In this document: one piece after another, positions 26,139 to 35,154 of the stretch | Layout: each line of letters opens with the position of its first letter | Position numbering within the stretch: position 1 is the stretch's first letter | Assembly: GCA_039919885.1 (NCBI GenBank) | Contig: JBDSEV010000069.1 | Coordinates: 1-64,000 of the forward strand | Length of the DNA: 64,000 nucleotides | Direction: 5' to 3' | From: JACMLD01 sp039919885 | Lineage (GTDB): Bacteria > Bacteroidota > Bacteroidia > Chitinophagales > Chitinophagaceae | Translations under genes and position numbers: made by a program | Notes under the pieces: generated by a model | The model's input: the letters and a program-made list of their open reading frames with translations, nothing else | Database searches by the model: none | What the model was told of the DNA's origin: nothing

Positions 26139-27713
26139 TTAGCGTGTAAAACCCGGATAGCCATTATTAAGGACTATCCCATTTTCTGCTGCAAATGCAT
26201 CTACCGCACCTACAAACGAGCAATCTTTAATGATACCCGCTACCATGTTGATATCATCTGCGAAAATCCTGTCTTTGCTGGCAAAACCAACCAGCGCACG
26301 TACACGACTATGCGCAAATTCCAGCATCGCAGAACTTTTAAGCGGCGCCCGGAATTCAATGGCCTGGCAGGCGCTCAGCAATTCAATGGCCAGTATAAAC
26401 TCCAGGTTGTCCAGTACCTGGTTGAGTTTCCGACCACTGATGCTCCCCATGCTAACATGGTCTTCCTGCCCGAGCGAGGTGGGAATGCTGTCTGCACTAG
26501 CCGGAAAACACAGCGTTTTATTCTCGCTAACCAGCGCAGCGGTTGTATACTGCGGAATCATAAAACCGCTGTTCAGTCCAACGTCCTTCATCAGCAGCAT
26601 GGGCAAACCCCATTTACCTTCCAGCAAAAGATAGCAGCGCCTGTCTGATATATTGCCAATTTCTGCAGCTGCAAAACACGCATAATCCAATGGTAACGCC
26701 AATGGCTGACCGTGAAAATTACCGCCGCTGATGGTATCAGTTGCATTAAAAACAATCGGATTATCGGTAACGGAATTGAGTTCGATGCAAGTGAGCGCCT
26801 TTAAGTGCAACCATGCATTGCGACTTGCACCGTGTACCTGCGGCATACAACGCAGGCTATACGGGTCCTGAACCCGGCCGCAATCGATATGGCTCTGCAT
26901 AATTGCCGATTCATGCAACAGCAACCGCAGGCGTTGCGCTACCAGTTGGTTACCTTCAAAGGGCCGCAGTTTATGCAGGCGTTCATCAAACGGCGACTTG
27001 GTTCCGGTCAGTGCCTCCAGGCTCATGGCGCCGATGATGTCTGCCGCTTCGAGGCAGTTGTGCATACGGTGTACCGCCGTTACCGCAAACGCCAGAATAA
27101 ACTGCGTGCCGTTGATCAATGCAAGCCCTTCTTTCGGACCCAGTTCCAGCGCAGCCATACCATGCTGTTGGAGTATACTGGCGGCAGCAACCTGTTTATT
27201 TACATCCCCATCCCTACCCAAAATCATTCCCAGGCCAATTAATGGTAAAAATAAATGAGCCAGCGGGGCAAGGTCTCCGGAAGCACCCACACTACCTTTC
27301 TCGGGAACCACAGGAATGATATTATTGTCTATATGCCAGATGATGCGTTGCAGGGTGGCCAACTGCACACCGCTGAAACCTTGCGCTAGTGCATGCACTT
27401 TTGTAATGAGCATCAGTTTTGCAACTGCTGCCGGTATGGGATTACCCACACCCACGCTATGACTTTGTAAAATTTTATGTTGAAGCGTTTGTGTATCCGT
27501 CGCAGATATTTTTGTGTTGGACAGGATACCGAAGCCTGTATTGATTCCATACACGGTGGTATCTTTGTCAACGATTTCACGTACCCAGTCCTGGCTGCGT
27601 TGAATTCGCGCAATGGCGGCATCGTTCAATATCGCTTTTGTTTCACCCGAAGCGATCGCCATTGCAATACCAACGGTAAGCGCATCAATGCCATAATTGA
27701 AAACAGTAGTCAT
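26139..27713 (-). CDS. hutH: Histidine ammonia-lyase
   Basis: A 524-residue cytoplasmic lyase that removes ammonia from L-histidine to give urocanate, the first step of histidine degradation. The self-forming MIO cofactor triad is A144-S145-G146 in GSVGASGDLAPLAHL. Other family motifs include YGINTGFG near residue 55 with the catalytic Tyr, NPI near 90, GTQ near 205, and QEDHVSMG. The length is close to the usual 500-520. No hutU, hutI or other hut genes are adjacent, so the pathway must be completed elsewhere. The ASGD core and lack of phenylalanine- or tyrosine-lyase hallmarks favour histidine, although an aromatic amino-acid lyase cannot be fully excluded. Confidence 0.92.
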   Translation of the reverse strand: MTTVFNYGIDALTVGIAMAIASGETKAILNDAAIARIQRSQDWVREIVDKDTTVYGINTGFGILSNTKISATDTQTLQHKILQSHSVGVGNPIPAAVAKLMLITKVHALAQGFSGVQLATLQRIIWHIDNNIIPVVPEKGSVGASGDLAPLAHLFLPLIGLGMILGRDGDVNKQVAAASILQQHGMAALELGPKEGLALINGTQFILAFAVTAVHRMHNCLEAADIIGAMSLEALTGTKSPFDERLHKLRPFEGNQLVAQRLRLLLHESAIMQSHIDCGRVQDPYSLRCMPQVHGASRNAWLHLKALTCIELNSVTDNPIVFNATDTISGGNFHGQPLALPLDYACFAAAEIGNISDRRCYLLLEGKWGLPMLLMKDVGLNSGFMIPQYTTAALVSENKTLCFPASADSIPTSLGQEDHVSMGSISGRKLNQVLDNLEFILAIELLSACQAIEFRAPLKSSAMLEFAHSRVRALVGFASKDRIFADDINMVAGIIKDCSFVGAVDAFAAENGIVLNNGYPGFTR

Positions 27714-27799
27714 GTTGATTAATTCTGCGTCAAATGTAGCGGAATTGATGATGGAAACTAAAGGGAATCAAAACTGCAACAACGTAATAAACAAGCAAT

Positions 27800-28390
27800 A
27801 TGGAAGAACCAGTGTTATTTATGCTGCTGCTGGGTTGCAGGCCAAAAGGCCGGCATACGGAACAGCACGATATTTTTTTTGGAATAGGGAAAGACATTAA
27901 AGATTTAATTCCGGAAATAAAAAAATCATGGCCCGAAGCTGCCGGGGAGATACACATTGATGCATGGCGGCGGGTAGAATGTGTAGACGGGTATTCAATT
28001 ACGGTGCAGCAGCGGACAATTGCAACCGCTGTGCCCAGTCCACCAAAAGAAAATGAATTGTTTTTTATAAACCTTGGCGGCTATAAAGAAAATGAATTTG
28101 AAGAATTTCATTACAAAATCCTGGTGGTGGCTGATACCATCGATGCCGCTAAAAAGAAAGCAAAACAAACCGCTTTTTTTAAACATACCAGTTTAGGAAA
28201 CACGCCCAATACACGCAAAGCGGTTTCGCATATAGACGATAAGTACGGGATTGATGTGGATGACATTGACGCAGTAAAAGACATGTTACCGCCTACGGTG
28301 AAGTCCCTGTACAGCATCCATATATCAGCTTCCTCTTCCTGTATACCCGATGCCATCAGGCTGGGTTATTTCAGGTTGAAAGATTTGTGA
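27800..28390 (+). CDS. DUF1543 domain-containing protein
   Basis: A 196-residue cytoplasmic protein of the DUF1543 family. The hallmark N-terminal pattern is visible: LFMLLLGCRPKGRHTEQHDIFF near residues 6-27, then the WPEA and HIDAW segments near 44-56 and VDGYSI near 63-68. The family forms a duplicated alpha/beta fold and has no firmly established role. A second, similar half (residues 85-196, with LFFINLGGYKENEFEEFHYK) supports the internal duplication. It is divergent from hutH across 86 bases and stands alone. Confidence 0.82.
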   Translation: MEEPVLFMLLLGCRPKGRHTEQHDIFFGIGKDIKDLIPEIKKSWPEAAGEIHIDAWRRVECVDGYSITVQQRTIATAVPSPPKENELFFINLGGYKENEFEEFHYKILVVADTIDAAKKKAKQTAFFKHTSLGNTPNTRKAVSHIDDKYGIDVDDIDAVKDMLPPTVKSLYSIHISASSSCIPDAIRLGYFRLKDL

Positions 28391-29066
28391 AAAGTAAAGC
28401 CTGATGATGGGCATGCGATAGTACAGGTGCAATTTTCAATTTGCCTGGCAACACGATGTTGAGCAATAAAAAATGTCCGGGTGGGCGGGGCTCAGCTGTC
28501 ATTTTCCGTTACAGTTTATTTTTCAACTGATGCGCGTAACAACGAAACTGTTTCATCTGCCTGCCCTTTTAAAAGCTGTTCCTGCAGAAAATAGGACATA
28601 CCGCGAAAAGTTACAATTATACAGATTTCCAAACTTTTAAAAACACTTGCTACAAGTTTGGCCTTGTGCAACAATGCTATTTTATTTTTAGGAAAATACG
28701 ATAGGTTTGCGAATGATCTCCCCCGCTATTTCCATCAGCCGGCTTTTGCTGATTATCGTGCCCATTATAGCACACGCGAGAAAAAAGTAAACATCTAAAA
28801 CAATTGCGGATTAGCAATGGGAGGATCTGGAAGGGTTGAGCCTGTAAAATACTTCTAAAAAAACTTACCGTTTGCAAAGCTCCATTCGTTTGCCTGCGTG
28901 GCACCAGCAAACCCATTGTTGTTTTTCGGCGCAACTCCGTTCGTTCTGTCCAACGAATTCCCCTTTTTTTATGTAACTATTGCAACAAATAATACGCGAC
29001 AGCGCAAAATGTAAACGTTTAGAAAAACGGCACATATTTTTATTAAGAGTAATTAAACGCACATAC
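28391..29066. other. Intergenic stretch upstream of the XRE regulator
   Basis: About 675 bases with no supportable gene. The minus-strand frames here are low-quality and have no family resemblance. The last 60 bases hold a palindrome described separately. No T-run terminator was seen after the DUF1543 gene. Confidence 0.4.
29012..29021. promoter_or_regulatory. Palindrome upstream of the XRE regulator, possible operator
   Basis: TAAACGTTTA is a perfect 10-base palindrome 45 bases before the regulator start codon. XRE-family regulators often bind such short dyads and repress their own genes. The sequence could occur by chance in AT-rich DNA, so this is tentative. Confidence 0.3.
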
Positions 29067-29297
29067 ATGGACGATTCAGGGGCACGGGATTTAATCACGC
29101 AAATAGGCGGCAGAATAAAGGAGATGCGCGCTTCAAAGCAAATGTCGCAGGCAGAACTCTCGGATCTATGCGGGCTTCAAAAAGCCAGCCTGTCGCGAAT
29201 TGAATCGGGCAAAACGAACATCACGATGCGGACGCTGATTTGCATTGTTAATGCGCTTAATATCACAATGGCGGATTTTCTGGGCTCACTCGATTAG
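29067..29297 (+). CDS. XRE-family helix-turn-helix regulator
   Basis: A 76-residue protein consisting of one Cro/C1-type DNA-binding domain. The helices are visible as IGGRIKEMRASKQMS, QAELSDLCGLQKASLSRIE (the helix-turn-helix) and TMRTLICIVNALNIT. The frame is open to 28980, but the Met at 29067 fits the normal length of the family, and the upstream region looks non-coding. It is an orphan regulator. Its targets are unknown, and a palindrome 45 bases upstream may be its own operator. Confidence 0.85.
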   Translation: MDDSGARDLITQIGGRIKEMRASKQMSQAELSDLCGLQKASLSRIESGKTNITMRTLICIVNALNITMADFLGSLD

Positions 29298-29325
29298 TGC
29301 AAAATTATGCACCTGGTGCCGTAAG

Positions 29326-31059
29326 TTATTCGTTGTCGGTTGGGGAGACCCGCTGCCGGCGGATTTTCTCCTCTTCCAGGTCAAGGAGTTCCAGCTGCCG
29401 GCGGATGATATCATCGGGCACATTCTCTTTTTTATTGAAGGTTAACAACAAGCTGCGCTGCTCTTTCAAAACGTCCATCATAATGGCCTGAAATTCTCCG
29501 GCCTGCTGATCGGTTACCTGCTGGTTGTTTGCGCCGATCTGTTCCTCTATCAAATTTTTTTCTGCACTGAATCGTTCACACAGGGCCTTTACCAGGCTGT
29601 TTTGTTCTACCTGCGCAGCGTATTTTTCATTCAGCATTTTAATAGCGGATACCGAAAGTTTTTTGCGTATCAGCTGCGTCTGTTGGCGCACGGGCATCGT
29701 ATAATCCGGGTCAGTCATATTAGCCCATTTTACAAGGGCCGGAAGTGTGAGCCCCTGCAGCACCAGGGTGACGATTATTACCGTGAACGTAATGAATAGA
29801 ATGAGGTTCCGCTGCGGAAATGGAAGCCCACTCTGCAAGGTCATCGGAATGCTCAGTGCCGCGGCCAGTGACACCACGCCGCGCATACCGGTCCACCCAA
29901 GCAGCAAGGGTGCCTTCCAACCGGGTCGGGAATCTGCCACAGTTATAAAACGCGAAATAAAAATAGTCCACGCTGTAGCCCCATACGTACTAACCAGCCG
30001 CGTGGCGATAAGTATAGCGGTGATCAGTAAGCTATATTTTATAGCCGGACCGATACCGTCTTGTCCGAGTGATTGAATGATTACAGGGAATGCCAGCCCA
30101 ATGAGTATAAAAATAAAGTTGTTCAGAACAAAAGCCACTGCCTGCCAAACATTGATAGCCTGCATCCTGCTGCGGTGAGTGAGCATCGATTGCCGCCTGG
30201 CCGACAGGTATAGGCCACCACTCACCACCGCCAGCACCCCGGAAAAATGAAATGCTTCGGCAGCCATGTACATTGCATATGGCGTTATAAAAGTGAGAAC
30301 AATATCAATGTTTGCGGTGGTGGGCATCCACCGGTGGATGGAATAAAAAATAATGGCGACGCCTATCCCGATAGCAATGCCCAATACGATGACTAACACA
30401 AAACTGATTGCCGCTTCGCGAAAAACAAACTGCCCCGTTAACACTGCTGCCAAGGCAAAGCGGAAAATGACAAGGCTGGTGGCGTCATTAAGAAGGCTCT
30501 CCCCTTCCACGATGGAAACAAAACGCTTTGGCACTTTAATATTTTTCAGCACATTGGAAGCGGCCAGCGCATCGGGCGGCGAAATAATGCCGCCCAGGAG
30601 GAAACCGGTTGCCAGCGTGAAACCCGGGATGAGGCTATTGGCAGCAAAGGCGATGACACAGGAAGTAACGATAACAATGAGGAATGCAAAACTGCATACC
30701 ACCCGTCGCCATTTCCACAAATCTTTCCAGGATGTATTCCATGCAGCCTCATACAGCAAGGGTGGCAGAAAAATAAGGAAAATCATTTCCGGGTCTATGT
30801 GGATATTGCGCAGGCCGGGCACAAACCCCAGCGGCAAACCCGCAATCACCAGCAGGATCGGCGCAGCAAGCTTTATTTTATCGGCCAGCATTACAATGAA
30901 AACGATCAGGAAAAGTAAGGAAGTATAAAGCAGTATTTGGGTGTGCACCGGTGTGAGTGAATTAATGAACCACAAAAATACAACTATAAATCTTTTCGCA
31001 GACGACCCGTACAATATTGAAATGGTTACGATCTCAAAAAAAGTGTTTGAACCAGACAA
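29326..31059 (-). CDS. CPA1-type Na+/H+ antiporter
   Basis: An inner-membrane cation/proton antiporter of the CPA1 (NhaP/NHE-like) family, exchanging Na+ or K+ for H+. About twelve membrane segments fill residues 40-435. The family motifs FLPPLLYEAAW and the ion-binding SPPDALAA and ESLLNDATSLV segments (with the conserved ND pair) are intact, as is GWTGMRGVVSLAAAL. A cytoplasmic helical C-terminus of about 120 residues follows. The first 37 residues are atypical. A GTG at 30948 (translation VHTQILLYTS) gives a family-like N-terminus and may be the real start. It converges with the XRE gene. Confidence 0.88.
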   Translation of the reverse strand: MSGSNTFFEIVTISILYGSSAKRFIVVFLWFINSLTPVHTQILLYTSLLFLIVFIVMLADKIKLAAPILLVIAGLPLGFVPGLRNIHIDPEMIFLIFLPPLLYEAAWNTSWKDLWKWRRVVCSFAFLIVIVTSCVIAFAANSLIPGFTLATGFLLGGIISPPDALAASNVLKNIKVPKRFVSIVEGESLLNDATSLVIFRFALAAVLTGQFVFREAAISFVLVIVLGIAIGIGVAIIFYSIHRWMPTTANIDIVLTFITPYAMYMAAEAFHFSGVLAVVSGGLYLSARRQSMLTHRSRMQAINVWQAVAFVLNNFIFILIGLAFPVIIQSLGQDGIGPAIKYSLLITAILIATRLVSTYGATAWTIFISRFITVADSRPGWKAPLLLGWTGMRGVVSLAAALSIPMTLQSGLPFPQRNLILFITFTVIIVTLVLQGLTLPALVKWANMTDPDYTMPVRQQTQLIRKKLSVSAIKMLNEKYAAQVEQNSLVKALCERFSAEKNLIEEQIGANNQQVTDQQAGEFQAIMMDVLKEQRSLLLTFNKKENVPDDIIRRQLELLDLEEEKIRRQRVSPTDNE

Positions 31060-31458
31060 ACAATTCGTGACGCGTTACAAGACAAGGGCGTTTTGGTGAC
31101 GGTTTCATTGCCGGGTGCCGCAGCTACCGATTGTTTTTGAAAAAGACCAGCATGCTAAGTACAAAAAATGGAAAATGCAAACCCGCCGGTGTAGCTAAAG
31201 ATGGATACGATGCACGGACGCGTAGCAATGACAACGTAGTGCTGGTCTTAAATAAAGGATACGGCTAGCCATGTTGACCATTACGCAAGCTGCCATGGCG
31301 GCCACCCGGGTGCACAGCAGCAAAAGCTGGTCAATAAAAAACAAATCGGTAGGATTGTCTAGTGGTGATTTGCCGGCATGTATATAATTTTTTCTGCCGG
31401 CTTTTTATATTTCACAATAAACTGACAGCAGCAGGCGGCACCATTCCCCAGGCGAAAT
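31060..31458. other. Intergenic stretch with long inverted repeat and orphan terminator
   Basis: About 400 bases without a protein gene. It contains a 10-base inverted repeat (AAGACCAGCA at 31143-31152 and TGCTGGTCTT at 31240-31249) and a plus-strand hairpin with a T run near its right end. Confidence 0.4.
31372..31406 (+). terminator. Orphan plus-strand intrinsic terminator
   Basis: GCCGGCA (31372-31378) pairs with TGCCGGC (31395-31401) around a 16-base AT-rich loop and is followed by five T residues and TATTT. It faces plus-strand transcription, yet no plus-strand gene lies upstream. It could end an unannotated small RNA or act on antisense transcription. Confidence 0.45.
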
Positions 31459-32985
31459 CTAACGCACCGTAAATACTTGCCAAAGGTTGTGGTAGCCGCT
31501 CATTGGTTCCCAAATGCCACTGTTCGCAAACCTGATACTGTACACAGGGCGGCTGGCTAAGGAAATATCTTCATCGGGCAATTGAAGAAAAAGTTCGTAC
31601 CGCCCTTTAGGCAGGTTGCCGGGTAATTGACAGGCTTCCGCAATCTTGTTTATACCGCTAAACCAAAACTGCGGATTTGTTTGTAGCTGAATTGAAAATT
31701 CTTTTTGCGTTGCCAGGTTCCGCAGCATTAATTTAACGGGCCGCGGATTATAGGGTGATGCATACCCGGTATTGCTGACGGTAAATTGCAGTTTTATTTT
31801 CCCGTTTAAGGTAGCGGTTACGGGCAACACTGCCTGCTGCAAAACAAAACGGTAACCAAGATTACGCCGGATTGCCGGCAGGCAGCCGCTGCTGTCCCAG
31901 TCGTTGTTCACATCATTGTTGTAGGATGCGTTGAGGTAACTGTAATGCATAGCTGCCATTTCACGTTCTGCATATCCTGCAGGCGCGCAATCATTTTGCG
32001 GGCTGAAGGTATCGTCGCAGGTTTCTCCCCCTACCGCAGTAAACCGGGTGTCTGCTTCAATGTAACGCCGCAGTATTTCGTTGGCAGGACCCCGTGACTG
32101 GGTGGAACTGCCATAGTCATAAAAGGTTCCATAGTCATCGGCAGACGATAAAAAACAATCATTGTGAAATCCGATCCGTGCCTTTTCAGCTGCTGAATAG
32201 GCATCGGTCAATGGTAATGGCAAACTGTTAACCGGCGCAGCTGGACCATACACAAATTTCTGCTTTATCTGGGGCGTACGTACCTGCACCATCCTGTTTG
32301 CGGGCAAGGCTTCCAGCAAGGCTTTCAGGATGGCATTGCGTTGTTGCCAGCTACTGTCCGGTATATAACCAGGCCCGTTGGTTGAGGCATCTCCCAGATA
32401 ATCGGTGAAGTAATTTTCACCCCATATTCCTATAAACCCCTCTTGCAGCACTGCAATCAAGGCAGCATTTTTCTGAAGTACCGGCTTCAGCTGCGCGATA
32501 TGCCCAAGTACAATGCTGAATGGTGCATCGCCGTACGGCGGACATATTTTGTAGGCATCCCGGCAGTCGCCCGATTTAGCGCTATTGGTATACGCAAAAC
32601 GCAGGATCATTTTTAGCCCTGCTGTTCTCACTGCGTCGAAATCCTGCTGCAGTTTCAACAGGAAAGAATCCGCCAACGGCTGCTGTTTAAAAATATCCAG
32701 TTCATAGCTCCGGTAAACCAGCGATACCTGCACCGCATACTTTGCATTTGCTGTCTTACGCGGTACGGTGCGGTAGGTGGCGAGTTCCGTTGCATCCAGT
32801 GCAACAAACCTGGACGCTTTGGTTTCTCGTGGGATATAGAAACCCCGTTCAGGATTTACAATTTCTTCCTTACTTTCCTTGTACACATGTCTTTTTTCCT
32901 GTGCAAATGTTTTGCCCTGCGACAGCAACGAACATATAGTCACTGATCCAATTAACAACTTCCGTGAAATATTTTCTATTACCAT
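31459..32985 (-). CDS. Secreted DUF4874/DUF4832 protein
   Basis: A 508-residue exported protein with a signal peptide (to about residue 29, ending KTFAQ). It has a DUF4874-like TIM-barrel-type N-terminal domain (about 38-225, starting at the hallmark NPERGFY) and a DUF4832-like domain (about 240-470, with the conserved YSYLNASYNNDVNNDW segment near 355). Such proteins resemble glycoside hydrolases in fold and are probably active on surface or environmental polysaccharides, but no activity is established. It is transcribed alone. The C-terminus has no T9SS sorting domain. Confidence 0.85.
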   Translation of the reverse strand: MVIENISRKLLIGSVTICSLLSQGKTFAQEKRHVYKESKEEIVNPERGFYIPRETKASRFVALDATELATYRTVPRKTANAKYAVQVSLVYRSYELDIFKQQPLADSFLLKLQQDFDAVRTAGLKMILRFAYTNSAKSGDCRDAYKICPPYGDAPFSIVLGHIAQLKPVLQKNAALIAVLQEGFIGIWGENYFTDYLGDASTNGPGYIPDSSWQQRNAILKALLEALPANRMVQVRTPQIKQKFVYGPAAPVNSLPLPLTDAYSAAEKARIGFHNDCFLSSADDYGTFYDYGSSTQSRGPANEILRRYIEADTRFTAVGGETCDDTFSPQNDCAPAGYAEREMAAMHYSYLNASYNNDVNNDWDSSGCLPAIRRNLGYRFVLQQAVLPVTATLNGKIKLQFTVSNTGYASPYNPRPVKLMLRNLATQKEFSIQLQTNPQFWFSGINKIAEACQLPGNLPKGRYELFLQLPDEDISLASRPVYSIRFANSGIWEPMSGYHNLWQVFTVR

Positions 32986-33133
32986 TGCACCAATTTGTGT
33001 GTAAGCTAAATTTTATTTACAGTATGATATAACAGGGCGAGCTTTTTGATAACAAAAAGGTAATATTGGCGTAATGATAAGAAAACAATGATGGACCAAT
33101 TTTACAGATGCTGAAACTCACCCACTTGTTAAA

Positions 33134-33141
33134 TAACTTTG
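33134..33141 (+). promoter_or_regulatory. Candidate -7 box of the metallophosphatase operon
   Basis: TAACTTTG fully matches the TAnnTTTG -7 consensus of this phylum. It lies 75 bases before the first start codon of the 33.2-36.5 kb operon. I could not identify a clean -33 element. Confidence 0.4.
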
Positions 33142-33216
33142 TCGCCGACGCGTTGTCAAAACTATTCCTTTTTAAACTGTCCGGGTTGTATCCTTCCGTA
33201 AGATAGCAGATGCGGC

Positions 33217-34074
33217 ATGCAAAAAGGAAAAAGAAAAGTTGACATCCTCGTCCTCTCCGACATACACCTGGGAACCTATGGTTGCCATGCAAGGGAACTG
33301 CTGCAATACTTAAAAAGCATCAAACCAAAAGTAGTCATCTTAAATGGCGACATTATCGACATCTGGCAATTCAGCAAAAATTATTTCCCCAAGTCGCACA
33401 ACAAGGTCATCCGCCATTTTATGGGCTGGATAGGCAAAGGAACAAAAACCTACTATATAACCGGCAATCACGATGAAATGCTCCGCAAATTTGCCGGTCT
33501 GAAAATCGGCTGCCTGCACATTGTAAACAAACTCGTGCTGGATATTCCCGGCGATAAAAAAGCGTGGATCTTTCACGGCGATGTTTTTGATGTAACCATG
33601 CAACACTCAAAATGGCTGGCGAAAGCGGGCGCAGCAGGCTATGATACCCTCATTCTTATTAACCGGATGGCCAATTTTATTTCCGAAAAAGTATTCAGGC
33701 GGGGAAAACTTTCGTTTTCAAAAAAAATTAAGAACAGTGTAAAAAGTGCCGTTAGTTTTATTAACAAATTTGAGGAGACGGCGGCCACGATTGGTATTTC
33801 GAATCAATTCGACTATGTAGTTTGCGGGCATATCCACCAACCGGAAATGCGCACCATCTCCAATGAAAAAGGGCAGATTGAATACCTGAATTCCGGGGAC
33901 TGGATTGAAAACCTGACAGCGCTTGAATACAACAATAACCAATGGAGCATCTACCGGTACAGCAAAGATCAATTCACCGAAACCGCAATGGAAAGCCAGG
34001 CGGCTGAGCCTGATTTGGATAACCGGCAATTGTTTAACAATTTATTGCAGGAATTTAACCTGATGAAACAATGA
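33217..34074 (+). CDS. LpxH-like metallophosphoesterase
   Basis: A 285-residue cytoplasmic calcineurin-type phosphoesterase resembling UDP-2,3-diacylglucosamine diphosphatase. The metal-binding motifs appear in order: SDIHLG (D15, H17), NGDIID (near 45), TGNHDE (near 85), FHGDVFD and CGHIHQPE. These are the five blocks of the family. LpxH removes UMP from the lipid A precursor, and Bacteroidota carry several paralogues with less certain substrates. Here the gene overlaps a glycosyltransferase by 4 bases (ATGA), suggesting a role in a cell-surface lipid or glycan pathway rather than core lipid A. Assignment as true lpxH is not safe. Confidence 0.82.
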   Translation: MQKGKRKVDILVLSDIHLGTYGCHARELLQYLKSIKPKVVILNGDIIDIWQFSKNYFPKSHNKVIRHFMGWIGKGTKTYYITGNHDEMLRKFAGLKIGCLHIVNKLVLDIPGDKKAWIFHGDVFDVTMQHSKWLAKAGAAGYDTLILINRMANFISEKVFRRGKLSFSKKIKNSVKSAVSFINKFEETAATIGISNQFDYVVCGHIHQPEMRTISNEKGQIEYLNSGDWIENLTALEYNNNQWSIYRYSKDQFTETAMESQAAEPDLDNRQLFNNLLQEFNLMKQ

Positions 34075-35153
34075 AAATATTATACGCCATTCAGGGAACC
34101 GGCAACGGACACCTGAGCCGCGCACGCGACATTATTCCGTTGCTGATGCAAAAAGCCGATGTGGACATACTCATCAGTGGTGAGCAGGCCGACGTAGCAA
34201 TTCCATATCCCATTACGTACCGGTTCAAAGGGCTGGGATTTGTATTCGGCAAAAAAGGCGGCATTGATTTGCTGTCTACCTATAAAAAGGCCAACCTGAA
34301 ACGATTATTTAAAGAAATCAGTAGCCTCCCGGTTGAAAAGTATGACCTGGTAATCTCCGATTTTGAACCCGTGTCGGCATGGGCCTGTTACCGTAAAAAC
34401 AAAGCATGTATCGCCTTAAGCCACCAGGCAGCTGTGCTCAATAAAAATGCACCGCAGCCCGGCCATGCGGATCCACTCGGGAAAGCCATCCTCAAAAACT
34501 ATTGCCCCACAACTTTCCAATACGGGTTTCATTTTAAAGCATACGACAAGCACATTTTTACACCGGTTATCAGGAGTGCAATCCGGAACATCCCCGTAAC
34601 CACTGAAAAACACTATACCGTTTACCTCCCCGCCTATGATGATGAAAGAATCGTAAAAGTATTGAGTCTTTTTAAAGGCATTGAATGGCAAGTTTTTTCA
34701 AAACACAATAAGAAAGTAAAAAAGTATAAAAACATAGTGGTGGCGCCGATCAGCAATGAGTCCTTTATACAAAGTATGGCTTCCTGCAGGGGGGTACTAT
34801 GCGGGGCAGGCTTTGAAACGCCTGCAGAAGCGCTTTTTATGCAGAAAAAATTATTAGTAATACCCATGAAAGGCCAATATGAACAGCAGTGCAATGCCGC
34901 TGCCCTGGCGCAGCTGGGCATACCCGTTATAAAAAGTTTGAAAAAGAAACACGAAGGTGCAATCGGGCAATGGTTAGCATCCGAACAGCGGGTGACGGTG
35001 CATTATCCTGATATCACACAAAGTATCCTGGATGATTTACTTGCCAGGGCAAGTGAACTTAGCAGGCCTTTGCACCCCGGCAGCAAGATAGCCTCGCCCA
35101 AAAAACTGCGGCAACTAACGCTCAAAAGAATCATTGTACAGCTGGTTAAATAG
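34071..35153 (+). CDS. MurG-like glycosyltransferase (MJ1255/VC2487 type)
   Basis: A 360-residue glycosyltransferase of the GT-B fold. The N-terminal domain begins KILYAIQGTGNGHLSRARDI with the glycine-rich GNGH loop typical of the MJ1255/VC2487 family. The C-terminal domain holds the sugar-nucleotide-binding GVLCGAGFETPAEAL and PMKGQYEQQCNA segments. Related enzymes add sugars to lipid acceptors. The start overlaps the phosphoesterase stop by 4 bases, and the GH1 gene starts one base after its stop, so all three are co-translated in one operon. The acceptor and donor are unknown. Confidence 0.82.
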   Translation: MKILYAIQGTGNGHLSRARDIIPLLMQKADVDILISGEQADVAIPYPITYRFKGLGFVFGKKGGIDLLSTYKKANLKRLFKEISSLPVEKYDLVISDFEPVSAWACYRKNKACIALSHQAAVLNKNAPQPGHADPLGKAILKNYCPTTFQYGFHFKAYDKHIFTPVIRSAIRNIPVTTEKHYTVYLPAYDDERIVKVLSLFKGIEWQVFSKHNKKVKKYKNIVVAPISNESFIQSMASCRGVLCGAGFETPAEALFMQKKLLVIPMKGQYEQQCNAAALAQLGIPVIKSLKKKHEGAIGQWLASEQRVTVHYPDITQSILDDLLARASELSRPLHPGSKIASPKKLRQLTLKRIIVQLVK

Positions 35154-35154
35154 C

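Noticed and set aside
27697..27900. 67-codon plus-strand frame overlapping the hutH start
   Set aside because: It overlaps both hutH and the DUF1543 gene in other frames and has no independent support.
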